A stretch of 60,319 bases of DNA. It comes from Halopseudomonas xinjiangensis. GTDB taxonomy: Bacteria; Pseudomonadota; Gammaproteobacteria; Pseudomonadales; Pseudomonadaceae. The notes beneath the pieces were generated by a model, which had not been told where the DNA came from, searched no databases, and worked only from the letters and a program-made list of their open reading frames with translations. The stretch lies in NCBI GenBank assembly GCA_011050525.1, contig DRFO01000037.1, positions 1 to 60,319 on the forward strand, in the 5' to 3' direction. Positions 19,591 to 29,347 of this stretch are shown in pieces. The stretch's first letter is position 1, and each line of letters opens with the position of its first letter. The position numbers and the translations under genes are program-made.

Positions 19591-20198
19591 TCAACCTCGG
19601 CTTGATGGAGCTTTCCAAGCATATGTCCCAGCTTGCCGGCCTTGGTGGCGAGATATTTGCTGTTGTGCGGATTCTCACCGAACTGCAGCGGCAGCCGCTC
19701 GGCGATTTCTATTCCGAAACCTTCAAGCGCCTTGACCTTGCGTGGATTGTTGGTCAAAAGCCGCAGGCTGCTTATACCCAGGTGGGCGAGCATCGGTTGG
19801 CAGATTGTGTAATCGCGCTGGTCCGCACCGAAGCCCAGTTGTACATTGGCCTCTACGGTATCCGCACCGCCATCCTGAAGATGGTAGGCGCGTATCTTGT
19901 TCATCAGCCCAATGCCACGACCTTCCTGTCGCAGGTATAGAAGCGCACCACGACCTTCTTCGGCGATAGCCTTGAGCGCAGCTTCCAGCTGAAAGCCGCA
20001 ATCGCAGCGCAGACTGAAAAGCGCGTCGCCAGTCAAACATTCCGAGTGCAACCGACCCAGCACCGGGTTTCCGTCAGCGACATCCCCCATGGTGAGCACC
20101 ACGTGCTCCTTGCCGGTTCCTGGCTCAAGGAAACCGTGCATGGTAAAGGTGCCCCATTGAGTGGGTAATTGGGATGACGCAACAAAGGTGACTGGCAC
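19587..20198 (-). CDS. ribA: GTP cyclohydrolase II
   Basis: First step of riboflavin synthesis: opens GTP to the diaminopyrimidine phosphate. The product has the zinc site [17 protein letters not shown] (three cysteines) and catalytic [10 protein letters not shown] chose GTG at 20198 ([12 protein letters not shown], 203 residues) because AGGAG lies six bases upstream; a GTG at 20219 has no visible ribosome site. This is the active cyclohydrolase of the window, since the equivalent domain in RibBA lacks the zinc cysteines. Confidence 0.95.
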   Translation of the reverse strand: MPVTFVASSQLPTQWGTFTMHGFLEPGTGKEHVVLTMGDVADGNPVLGRLHSECLTGDALFSLRCDCGFQLEAALKAIAEEGRGALLYLRQEGRGIGLMNKIRAYHLQDGGADTVEANVQLGFGADQRDYTICQPMLAHLGISSLRLLTNNPRKVKALEGFGIEIAERLPLQFGENPHNSKYLATKAGKLGHMLGKLHQAEVD

Positions 20199-20311
20199 TC
20201 CGGTCTCCTGTCTGACCACTTCGATAAGGGGTGCCTATATTAGCAGCAGAACCAGCGCACCGCGATCTTCAGACCGCACTGAATGTAACCTTATTACAAT
20301 TAGCCAGACCG

Positions 20312-20962
20312 CTAGAATCGGCGTTCAAGGATAAGCGACGTACGCTGGTCATCCATCCGCACCCGACTGAGATAGCTCATGCCAAGCAACACTTCGGTAG
20401 GAAAACCTCCGTCCAGCACCAGACCCTCGATATTCGTCAGCTCGATATCGCCAACCTTTACCCGGTCGAGCCGCACCTTGTAGGCAGACACCTGCCCACT
20501 GGCAGTGGTCGCGCTGACTCTGGTGCCCACCACCTTGTAATCGATGCCTAGCCGGCGCGCCTGATTCGAGTTCATCGCTACGCTGGTAGCGCCGGTATCC
20601 AGCATGAACGGAACGCCTTGCCCATTGATAGAACCACTGATCCGGTAATGCCCGCCTGCACCCTTGGGAATAACAACCCGTTGCCGGGTAGGCTCGGCAT
20701 TATCGACGCTGTAGTCCGGTTGCAGTCCAAAATCACGTATTTCTCCGTTGACGCGTAAAGTCGCGCCGCGGCTATCGGAGGACAGCAATTCGACACCATC
20801 GCGGCCCGGCAGCCCCACCTTGAGCATGTGCCGCTGCCCATCAATGGTTACCAGTGCAGCATCAGTGAAAAGCCCTACGACACGCACCGCCGGATCAGCC
20901 ACGACCAGCGCAGAAGCAAGAATGGTGGCCAGGAATATGGCGAATTGCTTGGTTGAATTCAT
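20312..20962 (-). CDS. Secreted retropepsin-like aspartic protease (TIGR02281 type)
   Basis: Single-domain aspartic protease that would act as a dimer in the periplasm. The 216-residue precursor has a signal peptide (about 1-22) and the catalytic motif LDTGATSVAM with D122, followed by a flap-like region and LLGMSYLSR near the C-terminus. Bacterial members are poorly studied, and the substrate is unknown. It lies between pgpA and ribA in the same orientation. Confidence 0.87.
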   Translation of the reverse strand: MNSTKQFAIFLATILASALVVADPAVRVVGLFTDAALVTIDGQRHMLKVGLPGRDGVELLSSDSRGATLRVNGEIRDFGLQPDYSVDNAEPTRQRVVIPKGAGGHYRISGSINGQGVPFMLDTGATSVAMNSNQARRLGIDYKVVGTRVSATTASGQVSAYKVRLDRVKVGDIELTNIEGLVLDGGFPTEVLLGMSYLSRVRMDDQRTSLILERRF

Positions 20963-21036
20963 AGTGCGGCTTCCTTGTCGGGGCGGGGCAGGAACACGTT
21001 AAAACCCGGCAAACCCTGTGTCCAGCCCATTGGATA

Positions 21037-21531
21037 TCAGATGAAGAGCAGCGCCCACTCGGCGGCAAGCAAGATCAGCAACGACACCACCCCTGCCAGG
21101 ATGTCATCCAGCATGATACCCACACCACCATGGATATGCCTATCCACCCAGCTGATAGGCCAGGGTTTCCAGATATCGATCAGGCGAAACACCAGAAACC
21201 CTGCCACCAGCCAGGCCCAGCCAGTGGGGGCCAGCCAGAGTGCAATCCACACGCCGACAAATTCATCCCAGACAATACCGCCGTGGTCATGCACGCCCAT
21301 ATCCGCAGCAGTACGGTGGCACAGCCAGATACCGAACAACCCACTGATGACCAGAACGGCGGCATAGCCAATAGTCGACAGCTGTTGCCATAGCAATACA
21401 AATGGCATTCCCGCCAGAGTGCCAAAGGTGCCAGGTGCCTTGGGCATCGCGCCGCTGCCGAATCCGAACGCAAGGAAGTGGACCGGATTGCTCCAGACCG
21501 AATCCGGTGTAACTTGTAAAGATTCAGACAT
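21037..21531 (-). CDS. pgpA: Phosphatidylglycerophosphatase A
   Basis: Inner-membrane phosphatase that dephosphorylates phosphatidylglycerophosphate to phosphatidylglycerol. The 164-residue product has the family motifs GSGAMPKAPGTFGTLAG and HDHGGIVWDEFVG and three to four membrane segments. I chose ATG at 21531 (MSESLQV), which has AAGGA just upstream and overlaps the thiL stop by 8 bp; an upstream in-frame start at 21600 would lie deep in thiL. Confidence 0.95.
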   Translation of the reverse strand: MSESLQVTPDSVWSNPVHFLAFGFGSGAMPKAPGTFGTLAGMPFVLLWQQLSTIGYAAVLVISGLFGIWLCHRTAADMGVHDHGGIVWDEFVGVWIALWLAPTGWAWLVAGFLVFRLIDIWKPWPISWVDRHIHGGVGIMLDDILAGVVSLLILLAAEWALLFI

Positions 21532-22522
21532 CCTTGGTTCCTTGAAAATGTTGATAGCCTGCACGGCGATCAAAACGCTCCGGGCCTTTCCCGGCATCAA
21601 GCCAGACTCCCTCTCCCGGCATGGCCTTGCCTATTACTGATACCGGCCAGCCTGCGGAACGCCAAACATCCAGGCGCTCATAACTTGCCGGCGGCAGGGT
21701 GAAAAGCAGCACGTAATCGTCGCCGCCAGTGAGCATCCATTCGAGGCGCTGAGCCTCTGGCCAGCGTTTCAATGCGGGGGAACAGGGTAGAGCGGCACCA
21801 ACTATATGCAAGGCCACGGCGCTTTCACGAGCTAGATGACCGGCGTCTGCCAGCAGCCCATCCGATACATCCAGGCCGGCGCTGGCAACACGGGCCAGCT
21901 CCAGGCCCAATCCACATTGCGCCTGCGGTCGCCAGAAACGCTTCACCAGATACGCCCTGTCCGCTTCGTCCAATGAGGATGGAAGCGACTCTCCCAACAC
22001 CACAGACAATCCGGCGGCCCCATCCCCAAGTGGCCCGCCGACACACAGCAGATCACCCGGCCTGGCACCCTGCCGGCGCATCTCCTGACCCCGGCGAATC
22101 CGACCAAGAACCGTCACGCCAATATTCAACGGGCCGCGGGTGGTATCGCCCCCAACCAGCGAAATCTCGAAATCCCGCGCTGCCGCCGTCAAGCCGGCAG
22201 CAAACCGGGCGAGCCAGCTTTCGTTCACTTCGGGCAATGTCAGGGCGAGGGTAAAAGCCAGAGGACGACCAGCCATGGCGGCGATATCGCTGACTGCGAC
22301 GGCGACTGCGCGATAGGCCAGATCATCCGGAGAATATTCGTCAGGGAAGTGCGTACCCTGCACCAGCGAATCAGTTGAGATCACCAATTGCTGGCCAGGC
22401 TTGATATTCAACAACGCAGCGTCATCGCCAATACCCAGGATGACAGCCGACGGCTCGCCTGCACCTTCCAGGGCAACGCCCCGGAAAAAGCGGTCGATCA
22501 GCTCGAATTCACCCAACGGCAT
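21524..22522 (-). CDS. thiL: Thiamine-monophosphate kinase
   Basis: ATP-dependent last step to thiamine diphosphate. The 332-residue product has the PurM/ThiL signatures EFELIDRFF, GIGDDAALL and STDSLVQGTHF (metal-binding aspartates) and VSDIAAMAGRP. I chose ATG at 22522 (MPLGEFELI), the common ThiL N-terminus, which places it 25 bp after nusB rather than inside it. Confidence 0.96.
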   Translation of the reverse strand: MPLGEFELIDRFFRGVALEGAGEPSAVILGIGDDAALLNIKPGQQLVISTDSLVQGTHFPDEYSPDDLAYRAVAVAVSDIAAMAGRPLAFTLALTLPEVNESWLARFAAGLTAAARDFEISLVGGDTTRGPLNIGVTVLGRIRRGQEMRRQGARPGDLLCVGGPLGDGAAGLSVVLGESLPSSLDEADRAYLVKRFWRPQAQCGLGLELARVASAGLDVSDGLLADAGHLARESAVALHIVGAALPCSPALKRWPEAQRLEWMLTGGDDYVLLFTLPPASYERLDVWRSAGWPVSVIGKAMPGEGVWLDAGKGPERFDRRAGYQHFQGTKDV

Positions 22523-22547
22523 GGCTAGAGCCCGCTGCCGCTGACAT

Positions 22548-23027
22548 TCAACGGCCTCGGCGAGCTGCGTTGACCTCGACACTGCGCAGGCGTGGCGCCA
22601 GCTTGTCGAGGATGCCATTCACATATTTATGGCCGTCGGTGGCGCCAAAAATCTTCGCCATCTCGATACCTTCATTAATGACTACCTTGTATGGCACGTC
22701 GATGCGCTTGAGCAGTTCATAAACGCCGATACGCAGGATAGCCAGCTCAATAGGGTCGACATCCTTGACCGGTCGATCGAGCACAGTCACCAGTTGTTCG
22801 TCCAGCTCCGTCAGATTGCGCGGCACCCCGGTCAGCAATTCGTGAAAATAGTCACCATCAACCTTGGCGAAATCATTGTCCGTGCGAAATTGCGCTTCGA
22901 TGTCAGATAACGGGAGATCAGCGATCTGCCAGGAGTAAAGCGCCTGGACGGACATGCTGCGTGCCTTGCGACGCGCAGACGCCTTGGGTCGCGCAGGCGG
23001 TACGGATTGCTGGTCGGAGTCAGTCAC
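22548..23027 (-). CDS. nusB: Transcription antitermination factor NusB
   Basis: Binds boxA with S10 (NusE) to make rRNA transcription resistant to termination. The 159-residue product has a basic N-terminal tail, the helical NusB core ([47 protein letters not shown]). Start is GTG immediately after the ribH stop (TAAGTG), the classic ribH-nusB-thiL coupling. Confidence 0.96.
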   Translation of the reverse strand: MTDSDQQSVPPARPKASARRKARSMSVQALYSWQIADLPLSDIEAQFRTDNDFAKVDGDYFHELLTGVPRNLTELDEQLVTVLDRPVKDVDPIELAILRIGVYELLKRIDVPYKVVINEGIEMAKIFGATDGHKYVNGILDKLAPRLRSVEVNAARRGR

Positions 23028-23504
23028 TTATGCCCCCAACTGCTTGATCACACTGACCATCTCGATGGCCGACATTGCCGCCTCAGCACCCTTGTTACCA
23101 GCTTTGGTGCCGGAACGCTCGATGGCCTGCTCAATGCTGTCCACGGTGAGAACGCCAAATGCAACCGGCACACCAAAGTCCAGAGAGACCGACCCGACAC
23201 CTTTGATGCACTCACCAGCGACGTACTCGAAATGCGGCGTACCGCCGCGAATCACCGCGCCCAAGGTGATGATCGCATCGTAGTCCTTGAGTTCGGCAAC
23301 CTTCTGAACCATCAGAGGAATTTCGAAGGCACCGGGAACGCGGATAATGGTGATATCGCCTTCCTGGATGCCATGACGCTTGAGGGTATCCACGGCGCCA
23401 GCCACCAGGCTTTCCACGACAAAGCTGTTGAAGCGCCCTACAACCAGAGCGTAGCGGCCTTGAACACCAATGAAATCGCCTTCGATGGTACGGATAGCAG
23501 TCAT
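23028..23504 (-). CDS. ribH: 6,7-dimethyl-8-ribityllumazine synthase
   Basis: Joins the ribityl pyrimidine to dihydroxybutanone phosphate, the penultimate riboflavin step. The 158-residue product has [13 protein letters not shown], the [14 protein letters not shown] phosphate loop and the [12 protein letters not shown] segment. It lies 58 bp after ribBA and abuts nusB. Confidence 0.96.
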   Translation of the reverse strand: MTAIRTIEGDFIGVQGRYALVVGRFNSFVVESLVAGAVDTLKRHGIQEGDITIIRVPGAFEIPLMVQKVAELKDYDAIITLGAVIRGGTPHFEYVAGECIKGVGSVSLDFGVPVAFGVLTVDSIEQAIERSGTKAGNKGAEAAMSAIEMVSVIKQLGA

Positions 23505-23562
23505 ATTCTCTCTCTCTTAAAGAACCGGCTGCGCTCGTCGGCACAGCCGCAAATCGTCGCGG

Positions 23563-24657
23563 TTATTCGCAGGGCAGGTATTCTACTACTTCCAGATCAA
23601 AACCGGATATGGCATTAAATTTCATCGGCGACGAAAGCAGCCGCATTTTGCGGACCCCCAAATCCCGCAGAATCTGCGAGCCCGCCCCTACTGTGTTATA
23701 GGTCGCCGGACGGCGTATCGGGCTTTCATCACCCGCTAACTGTTTGACGTGATGCAGGAGCTCTTCGCCCCCCATCTGGTTGCCCAGCAGCAGCACCACG
23801 CCGTTGCCCTGCTCGGCAAGCCGAGCCATGGCCGCGCGCAAGCTCCACCGACCTGGCTGCTTGACCATAAACAGGTCGCGTAATGGATCCATATTGTGCA
23901 CACGCACCAGCGTTGGCTCCTCGGGCTCGATCTCGCCCAGCGTCAGCGCCAGGTGCACTGATCCGTCCAGGCTGTCGCGATAGGTCACCAGGTTGAAACT
24001 GCCTAGTTCCGTGTCCAATGGCTGTTCAGACAGCCGCTGCACGGTGCGCTCATTGAGCAAGCGATAGTGGATCAAGTCGGCTATGGTTCCGATCTTGAGG
24101 CCGTGCTCCTCTGCAAAGGTTTCCAGCTCTGGGCGGCGCGACATGCTGCCATCCTCGTTCATGATCTCGCAGATCACCCCTGCCTCGCCAAAGCCAGCCA
24201 TGCGCGACAGATCGCAGGCCGCTTCAGTGTGGCCCGCCCGCGCCAGCACTCCGCCAGGCTGCGCCATGAGCGGAAAAATATGACCTGGACTCACTATATC
24301 CTCAGCTACCGCGCTCGGCGCCGCTGCGGCTTGCACCGTTCTGGCGCGGTCTGCTGCGGAGATTCCCGTGGTGACTCCTTCAGCCGCCTCGATGGATACG
24401 GTGAACTTGGTACCGAATCCCGACCCGTTGCGCTGCACCATCAGCGGCAGCTTCAAGCGCTCGCAACGCTCCAGGCTCATCGGCATGCAAATCAGACCGC
24501 GACCATAGCGCGCCATGAAATTGATGTGCTCCGAGCGGCATGATTCAGCCGCCATGATCAGATCGCCTTCATTTTCACGGTCTTCATCATCCATCAGGAC
24601 GACCATCTTGCCGGCGCGAATGTCTTCCAGCAGTTCTTCAATAGTGTTCAGTTTCAT
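23563..24657 (-). CDS. ribBA: 3,4-dihydroxy-2-butanone-4-phosphate synthase with degenerate cyclohydrolase domain
   Basis: Makes the four-carbon precursor of riboflavin from ribulose-5-phosphate. The 364-residue product has an intact N-terminal RibB domain (about 1-200): DDEDRENEGD near residue 22 and RAGHTEAACDL for metal and substrate. The C-terminal half (about 205-364) has the RibA-like fold but lacks the three zinc cysteines and the RQEGRGIGL loop, so it should not have GTP cyclohydrolase activity. This is usual in Pseudomonas, where RibA is separate. No FMN riboswitch is visible in the 22 bp between it and ribE. Confidence 0.94.
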   Translation of the reverse strand: MKLNTIEELLEDIRAGKMVVLMDDEDRENEGDLIMAAESCRSEHINFMARYGRGLICMPMSLERCERLKLPLMVQRNGSGFGTKFTVSIEAAEGVTTGISAADRARTVQAAAAPSAVAEDIVSPGHIFPLMAQPGGVLARAGHTEAACDLSRMAGFGEAGVICEIMNEDGSMSRRPELETFAEEHGLKIGTIADLIHYRLLNERTVQRLSEQPLDTELGSFNLVTYRDSLDGSVHLALTLGEIEPEEPTLVRVHNMDPLRDLFMVKQPGRWSLRAAMARLAEQGNGVVLLLGNQMGGEELLHHVKQLAGDESPIRRPATYNTVGAGSQILRDLGVRKMRLLSSPMKFNAISGFDLEVVEYLPCE

Positions 24658-24679
24658 CCGGCCCTCCCGGGCTCGTTGA

Positions 24680-25345
24680 TCAGGGCTTGAGATAGCCGTT
24701 CTGAGCCAGGAATGACAGGCTTATGTCGGTTGATGCAACCGGTTCGGCAGCTTTATCGCCCAACAGCAAGCGCTCCAGATAGCGGGCAATAACATCGACT
24801 TCCAGATTAACCGCAGTGCCGGCCTGGTAGTGACCCATCACAGTCTCCTGCATCGTGTGTGGCACGATATTCAAATGAAATACCGCGCCGTCGACGGCGT
24901 TTACCGTGAGGCTGGTACCGTCCACGGTGATAGAGCCTTTTTCTGCGATATATCTGGCCAGACCGGCAGGCGCTTCAATCCGGAAATGCCAGGACCGGGC
25001 GTCCTGCTCCAGGGACAGCACTGTACCCACACCATCCACATGCCCGCTGACCAGATGCCCGCCCAGCCTCGAGGCCGGCGTCAGGGCTTTTTCCAGATTC
25101 ACCCGACTGCCGGCCTTCAGGCCCGCCAGCGCCGAGCGACGGATGGTTTCCTGGCTGACGTCAGCCCAGAAGCCATCGCCGGGCAACTCGACGGCCGTCA
25201 AGCACACGCCGTTTACCGCAATGCTGTCACCCAGCTTTACGTCGCCAAGGTCCAGCTTGCCGGTTCTGACGTACAACCGCACGTCACCGCCCCTGGGTTG
25301 CAGTGTCTGGATTTGGCCAACCGCTTCGATGATGCCAGTAAACAT
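24680..25345 (-). CDS. ribE: Riboflavin synthase alpha subunit
   Basis: Dismutates two ribityllumazines to riboflavin. The 221-residue product begins with the diagnostic MFTGIIEAVG and has two homologous lumazine-binding repeats (about 1-97 and 98-195: NGVCLTAVEL and DGTSLTVNAV). I chose ATG at 25345, preceded by AGAGG; longer in-frame readings enter the intergenic region and nhaD. Confidence 0.96.
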   Translation of the reverse strand: MFTGIIEAVGQIQTLQPRGGDVRLYVRTGKLDLGDVKLGDSIAVNGVCLTAVELPGDGFWADVSQETIRRSALAGLKAGSRVNLEKALTPASRLGGHLVSGHVDGVGTVLSLEQDARSWHFRIEAPAGLARYIAEKGSITVDGTSLTVNAVDGAVFHLNIVPHTMQETVMGHYQAGTAVNLEVDVIARYLERLLLGDKAAEPVASTDISLSFLAQNGYLKP

Positions 25346-25365
25346 AAATAACCTCTGATGCGCGC

Positions 25366-26625
25366 TTAGCCTTGAACCAACAGGCCCAGGCCGTATACCG
25401 CCAGGAATCCGAAGGCAAAAGCTGCCAGCAGCAATCCAAAGCTGCGCATGTATGTCATGAAGGTCAGGCCTGGCACCTTGCTCATCGCGACAATGCCAGC
25501 CGCCGAGCCGATTATAAGCAATGAACCGCCCACTCCGACAGCATAAGTCAGCCCCATCCACTCGGCGATACTCATTTCCAGATCGGATTTCAGCAAGGCG
25601 GCGGTCAGCGGCACGTTATCGATCAGCGCCGACAGCAAGCCCATAAGAAAATTGGCTACGGGCACCGGCACCAGTTCATAAAGCGCTGTAAAACCTTGCA
25701 GAACCCCGATGAATTGGAGCATGCCAACCAGCAAAAGTACGCCCAGAAAGAACAACAGCGTCTCGAACTCGATGGCGCGGATATATTCCAGGATGGGGTC
25801 GTTTTCGATGTCCTCATTGAAAAAACGGGCAATAAGAAACATTACAGCCAACCCGGTCAGGAAAGTCAGTACCGGAGGAATGCCGAACAACAGACTGCCC
25901 AGAATCGTGGCGACAATCGTCAGCAGGAAGATGATTCCAATGACCTCGTCCACTCCACGAATGGTTTTCATACCGCTCTTTTCGATCATCACCTCGCCGC
26001 TCAGTCCTACAGAGAGCAGACCGGCAAGCAGCATCACCGCCATCAGTGCCGGCAGGCTGAGCAGCAGCAGATGAGTGATTTCCACCTTGCCCGCCAGGAA
26101 GATCATCAGCGTCGTCACGTCGCCGGTAATCATCGCAACACCGCCGGAATTCACCGCGAAAACTACCAGCGTAACGAACCTGAGCGTTTTGCGAATTTCC
26201 AGCTTCAAACTGAGTACCAGCGCAACCGAAACTAGCGTGGCAGTGATGTTGTCAGCAATCGACGAGAAAACGAAACAGAAGAGCCCGGTAAGAAATAGCA
26301 GTTTTCGTTCCGTAATACGCGCAGGCAAGATCGAGTAGATAATATTCTCGATAAGCCCTTTTTTATTCAAATAAGCGACGAAGGTCATCGTCGCAAGCAG
26401 GAACAGCCAAAGGCTGGCGATGTCGGTGATGTTGTGGTTCAGCGCTGCCTGGACCTGTAGCCTGAACGCTTCGTCCGGAGCAGCCACGAATAACGCTACC
26501 CACGACAACGCTCCGAAAAACAGCACGACCTTGGCCTTATTGACGTGGATCAATTCTTCGAACACCACACCCAAAAATGCTGCGACCGCCATCAGGATCA
26601 GCAGAACCTGTATACCGCTTTGCAT
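25366..26625 (-). CDS. nhaD: Na+/H+ antiporter NhaD
   Basis: Predicted inner-membrane sodium/proton antiporter of the ion-transporter superfamily, used for salt and alkali tolerance. The 419-residue protein has about 10-12 membrane segments with the family segments FSSIADNITATLVSVAL, NSGGVAMITGDVTTLMIF and LSALIDNVPLTAALL, which contain the charged residues expected for ion transport. It lies 11 bp after ribD and 20 bp before ribE, so it is co-oriented and likely co-transcribed with riboflavin genes; in P. aeruginosa ribD and ribE are adjacent. Confidence 0.92.
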   Translation of the reverse strand: MQSGIQVLLILMAVAAFLGVVFEELIHVNKAKVVLFFGALSWVALFVAAPDEAFRLQVQAALNHNITDIASLWLFLLATMTFVAYLNKKGLIENIIYSILPARITERKLLFLTGLFCFVFSSIADNITATLVSVALVLSLKLEIRKTLRFVTLVVFAVNSGGVAMITGDVTTLMIFLAGKVEITHLLLLSLPALMAVMLLAGLLSVGLSGEVMIEKSGMKTIRGVDEVIGIIFLLTIVATILGSLLFGIPPVLTFLTGLAVMFLIARFFNEDIENDPILEYIRAIEFETLLFFLGVLLLVGMLQFIGVLQGFTALYELVPVPVANFLMGLLSALIDNVPLTAALLKSDLEMSIAEWMGLTYAVGVGGSLLIIGSAAGIVAMSKVPGLTFMTYMRSFGLLLAAFAFGFLAVYGLGLLVQG

Positions 26626-26636
26626 GATTAATACTC

Positions 26637-27767
26637 TCAGGAAGGGAAAACTGGTCGCGCCGTGATTCGCCAGTCACGGCCGATAGCCCGCATATCGGAG
26701 ATCTCGAGGTCCATGGCGTCAGCCATTGTGTCAAAAGGCAGCTCCAGCAGCGGTCGCGCCTGACTGCCCAGCAGTCTAGGCGCCATATATACAATCAACT
26801 CATCCACCAGCCCGGCGTTATAGAAGGCACCTGCCAGCCCGGCTCCGGACTCGACCAACACTTCATTGCACCCACGCTTGCCCAACTCATGGAGCAGCGC
26901 CTGCAAATCGACGTACTCAGCGGATTCATCGGGAAGGGTCAGCAGTTCAGCGCCAGCGAAACCATAATCCTGCACCCGGCCGCGCAACATGCGGCAAGCG
27001 ACCAATATCGGACCAGGCTCGTGGAACAGACGGCTTTCCAGAGGTACGCGCAACCGCCCGTCCACCAGAACGCGCAAGGGCTGACGTGAAGCAGCAGCGG
27101 CCGCCTGATCTTCTGGCAGCCCAAGCTCGGCCGCCCGAACCGTCAGGGCAGAATCATCCAGCAGCACGCTGTCCGCACCGCTGATCACCGCACCGCTGCG
27201 CGCGCGCAAGCGCTGCACATCAGCGCGCGCGTCCGGGCCAGTTATCCATTGGCTTTCACCGCTGGCCATGGCGGTGCGACCGTCCAGACTCATCGCCAGC
27301 TTGACGCGAACCCAGGGCAACCCCGTTTGCATACGTTTGATAAAGCCAGGATTCAGTGCCCGCGCCTCGTCTCCAAGCAAGCCGCAGGTAACCTCAATGC
27401 CGTCATCACACAAGCGTGCCAGCCCACGGCCAGCTACCAGCGGGTTGGGATCTTTCATCGCCGCCACGACCCGGCTGACCCCAGCTTTTGCCAGTGCATC
27501 GGCGCAGGGCGGAGTCCTGCCAAAATGGCTGCAGGGCTCAAGCGTGACATAAGCCGTTGCGCCCCGCGCCTGATCTCCCGCCATGGCCAGCGCATTGACC
27601 TCCGCATGGCCTTCGCCGGCACGTACATGCCACCCTTCCCCCACGATCACGCCGTCACGAACCAGCACGCAGCCAACCCGCGGGTTGGGCTCGGTGGTAT
27701 ACAGACCGCGCGCGGCCAACTCAACGGCGCGAGCCATCATTGCGCGATCAAGGGGTTGCTCAGGCAT
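26637..27767 (-). CDS. ribD: Bifunctional riboflavin deaminase-reductase
   Basis: Deaminates and then reduces the pyrimidine intermediate of riboflavin synthesis. The 376-residue product has an N-terminal cytidine-deaminase-like domain with H54, E56 (HAEVNAL), C79 and C88 as the zinc site, and a C-terminal DHFR-like reductase domain (from about 150, [14 protein letters not shown]). It overlaps nrdR by 8 bp. Confidence 0.96.
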   Translation of the reverse strand: MPEQPLDRAMMARAVELAARGLYTTEPNPRVGCVLVRDGVIVGEGWHVRAGEGHAEVNALAMAGDQARGATAYVTLEPCSHFGRTPPCADALAKAGVSRVVAAMKDPNPLVAGRGLARLCDDGIEVTCGLLGDEARALNPGFIKRMQTGLPWVRVKLAMSLDGRTAMASGESQWITGPDARADVQRLRARSGAVISGADSVLLDDSALTVRAAELGLPEDQAAAAASRQPLRVLVDGRLRVPLESRLFHEPGPILVACRMLRGRVQDYGFAGAELLTLPDESAEYVDLQALLHELGKRGCNEVLVESGAGLAGAFYNAGLVDELIVYMAPRLLGSQARPLLELPFDTMADAMDLEISDMRAIGRDWRITARPVFPS

Positions 27768-28233
27768 CCGACTCGTCCTGTCCGCTGCGCGATAGCCGTT
27801 CGATCTCTTCGCGAAACTGATTCAGATCCTGAAACCGTCGATAGACTGAAGCGAAGCGAATGTAGGCAACCTCATCCAGCTGCTTGAGCTCGCTCATGAC
27901 CATTTCGCCTACCACCATCGCCTTGATCTCTCGCTCGCCGGTAGCCCGCAACCGATGCTTGATGTGGCTGATAGCCGCCTCGATCTGCTCGACACTTACA
28001 GGACGTTTTTCCAGCGCACGCAGAAGGCCTGCCCGCAGCTTGTCTTCATCAAAGGGTTGCCGGCGACCGTCCTGCTTGACCAGCCGCGGCATCACCAGCT
28101 CAGCGGTTTCGAAGGTAGTGAATCGTTCCTGGCAAGCCAGGCACTCGCGGCGGCGGCGAACTTGGTCGCCGTCTGTCACCAACCTTGAGTCAATGACCTT
28201 GGTGTCGTTGGCGCCACAGAACGGACAATGCAT
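27760..28233 (-). CDS. nrdR: Ribonucleotide reductase repressor NrdR
   Basis: Zinc-ribbon and ATP-cone repressor that senses dATP/ATP and controls nrd genes. The 157-residue product has C3, C6, C31 and C34 in its zinc ribbon, a basic DNA-contact stretch (QVRRRREC), and an ATP-cone domain from about residue 46 ([15 protein letters not shown]). It begins the minus-strand rib run, as in many proteobacteria. Confidence 0.97.
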   Translation of the reverse strand: MHCPFCGANDTKVIDSRLVTDGDQVRRRRECLACQERFTTFETAELVMPRLVKQDGRRQPFDEDKLRAGLLRALEKRPVSVEQIEAAISHIKHRLRATGEREIKAMVVGEMVMSELKQLDEVAYIRFASVYRRFQDLNQFREEIERLSRSGQDESDA

Positions 28234-28360
28234 GCGAAGGTTCCCGGGGAGACAAAATCGGGCTAGATGTTACTCTCTTGTCGCCCCCGGATAAAACGTA
28301 TCCTGATTATTTTTAATCCACCAACCGACTCTCTATCTTCGGTCGCCCATCTTGCCTTGG

Positions 28361-29347
28361 TCATTCCACGCCGTAGGGCTGTGCCAGCCGATTCAGGCGC
28401 GTAACCGCAAGCTTGTACTCCTGCTCCAGCTGCAACACGGCGTCGGCAGTGGAGGTGACTGCAGCAATACTACCCACGCCTTGGCCAGCTCCCCAGATAT
28501 CGCGCCAAGCCTTGCTCTTGTTGCTGCCCCCCGAGCCGAATTTCATAGCGCTCTTGTCCCCTTGGGGCAGGTTGTCTGGGTCCATGCCGGCATTGGCAAT
28601 ACTCGGTTTGAGATAATTGCCATGCACGCCGGTAAACAGGTTGCTGTAAACGATATCGTCGGCGCTGGTATCGACCAGCATTTGCTTATAGCTGCTCTCC
28701 GCATTGGCCTCGTGGGTCGCAATAAAGCGTGTGCCAATGTAGGCAAGATCAGCACCCATCGCCTGCGCAGACAGGATCTGCTCGCCTTTGCTAATCGAGC
28801 CAGACAGAATGATCGGGCCGTCATAAAAGCTGCGGATTTCCGAAACCAAGGCGAAAGGGCTTAACTGGCCCGCATGACCGCCAGCGCCAGCGCAGACCAG
28901 AATCAACCCGTCGACCCCCGCCTCGATTGCCTTGCGGGCATGCTTGACGTTGATGACGTCATGAAACACCAGACCGCCATAGCTGTGAACCGGGCCCACG
29001 ACATCGTTCGGCGGACGCAGACTGGTGATGACAATTGGCACTTTGTATTTGACGCACATCTGAACGTCGTGCTGCAGCCGATCATTGCTGGCATGCACAA
29101 TCTGGTTTACCGCGAAGGGTGCGACCATGGCCTCGGGGTTGGCTGACTTGAAGCTTTTCAACTCGGACGTAATGCGCTGCAACCAGACTTCAAGCTCTTC
29201 GGCAGGGCGTGCGTTCAACGCCGGAAAGGAACCCACTACGCCAGACTTGCACTGCGCTATCACCAGTTCCGGGCTCGAAATAATAAACAGCGGGGAACAG
29301 ATGACGGGCAACCGAAGCGTGTTCTGTAATATGGCCGGCAGGCTCAT
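28361..29347 (-). CDS. Nitronate monooxygenase family flavoprotein
   Basis: FMN-dependent TIM-barrel enzyme that would oxidise alkyl nitronates such as propionate-3-nitronate. The 328-residue product has the N-terminal LPVICSPLFIISSPELV, the flavin-contact GSFPALNARP and the phosphate-binding CAGAGGHAGQLSP segment. Orientation is opposite to the following methyltransferase. Biological substrate is not deducible here. The 188 bp after its start (29348-29535) show no gene. Confidence 0.88.
   Translation of the reverse strand: MSLPAILQNTLRLPVICSPLFIISSPELVIAQCKSGVVGSFPALNARPAEELEVWLQRITSELKSFKSANPEAMVAPFAVNQIVHASNDRLQHDVQMCVKYKVPIVITSLRPPNDVVGPVHSYGGLVFHDVINVKHARKAIEAGVDGLILVCAGAGGHAGQLSPFALVSEIRSFYDGPIILSGSISKGEQILSAQAMGADLAYIGTRFIATHEANAESSYKQMLVDTSADDIVYSNLFTGVHGNYLKPSIANAGMDPDNLPQGDKSAMKFGSGGSNKSKAWRDIWGAGQGVGSIAAVTSTADAVLQLEQEYKLAVTRLNRLAQPYGVE

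Noticed and set aside
23505..25365. Possible FMN riboswitch before ribBA or ribE
   Set aside because: The gaps are only 22, 20 and 58 bp and none contains the AGGGGC or GGGTGAAATTCC-type core of that riboswitch.
27170..27240. GCGCGC-rich stretch in ribD
   Set aside because: It encodes an ordinary Arg/Ala-rich part of RibD in frame; no repeat structure beyond codon bias.
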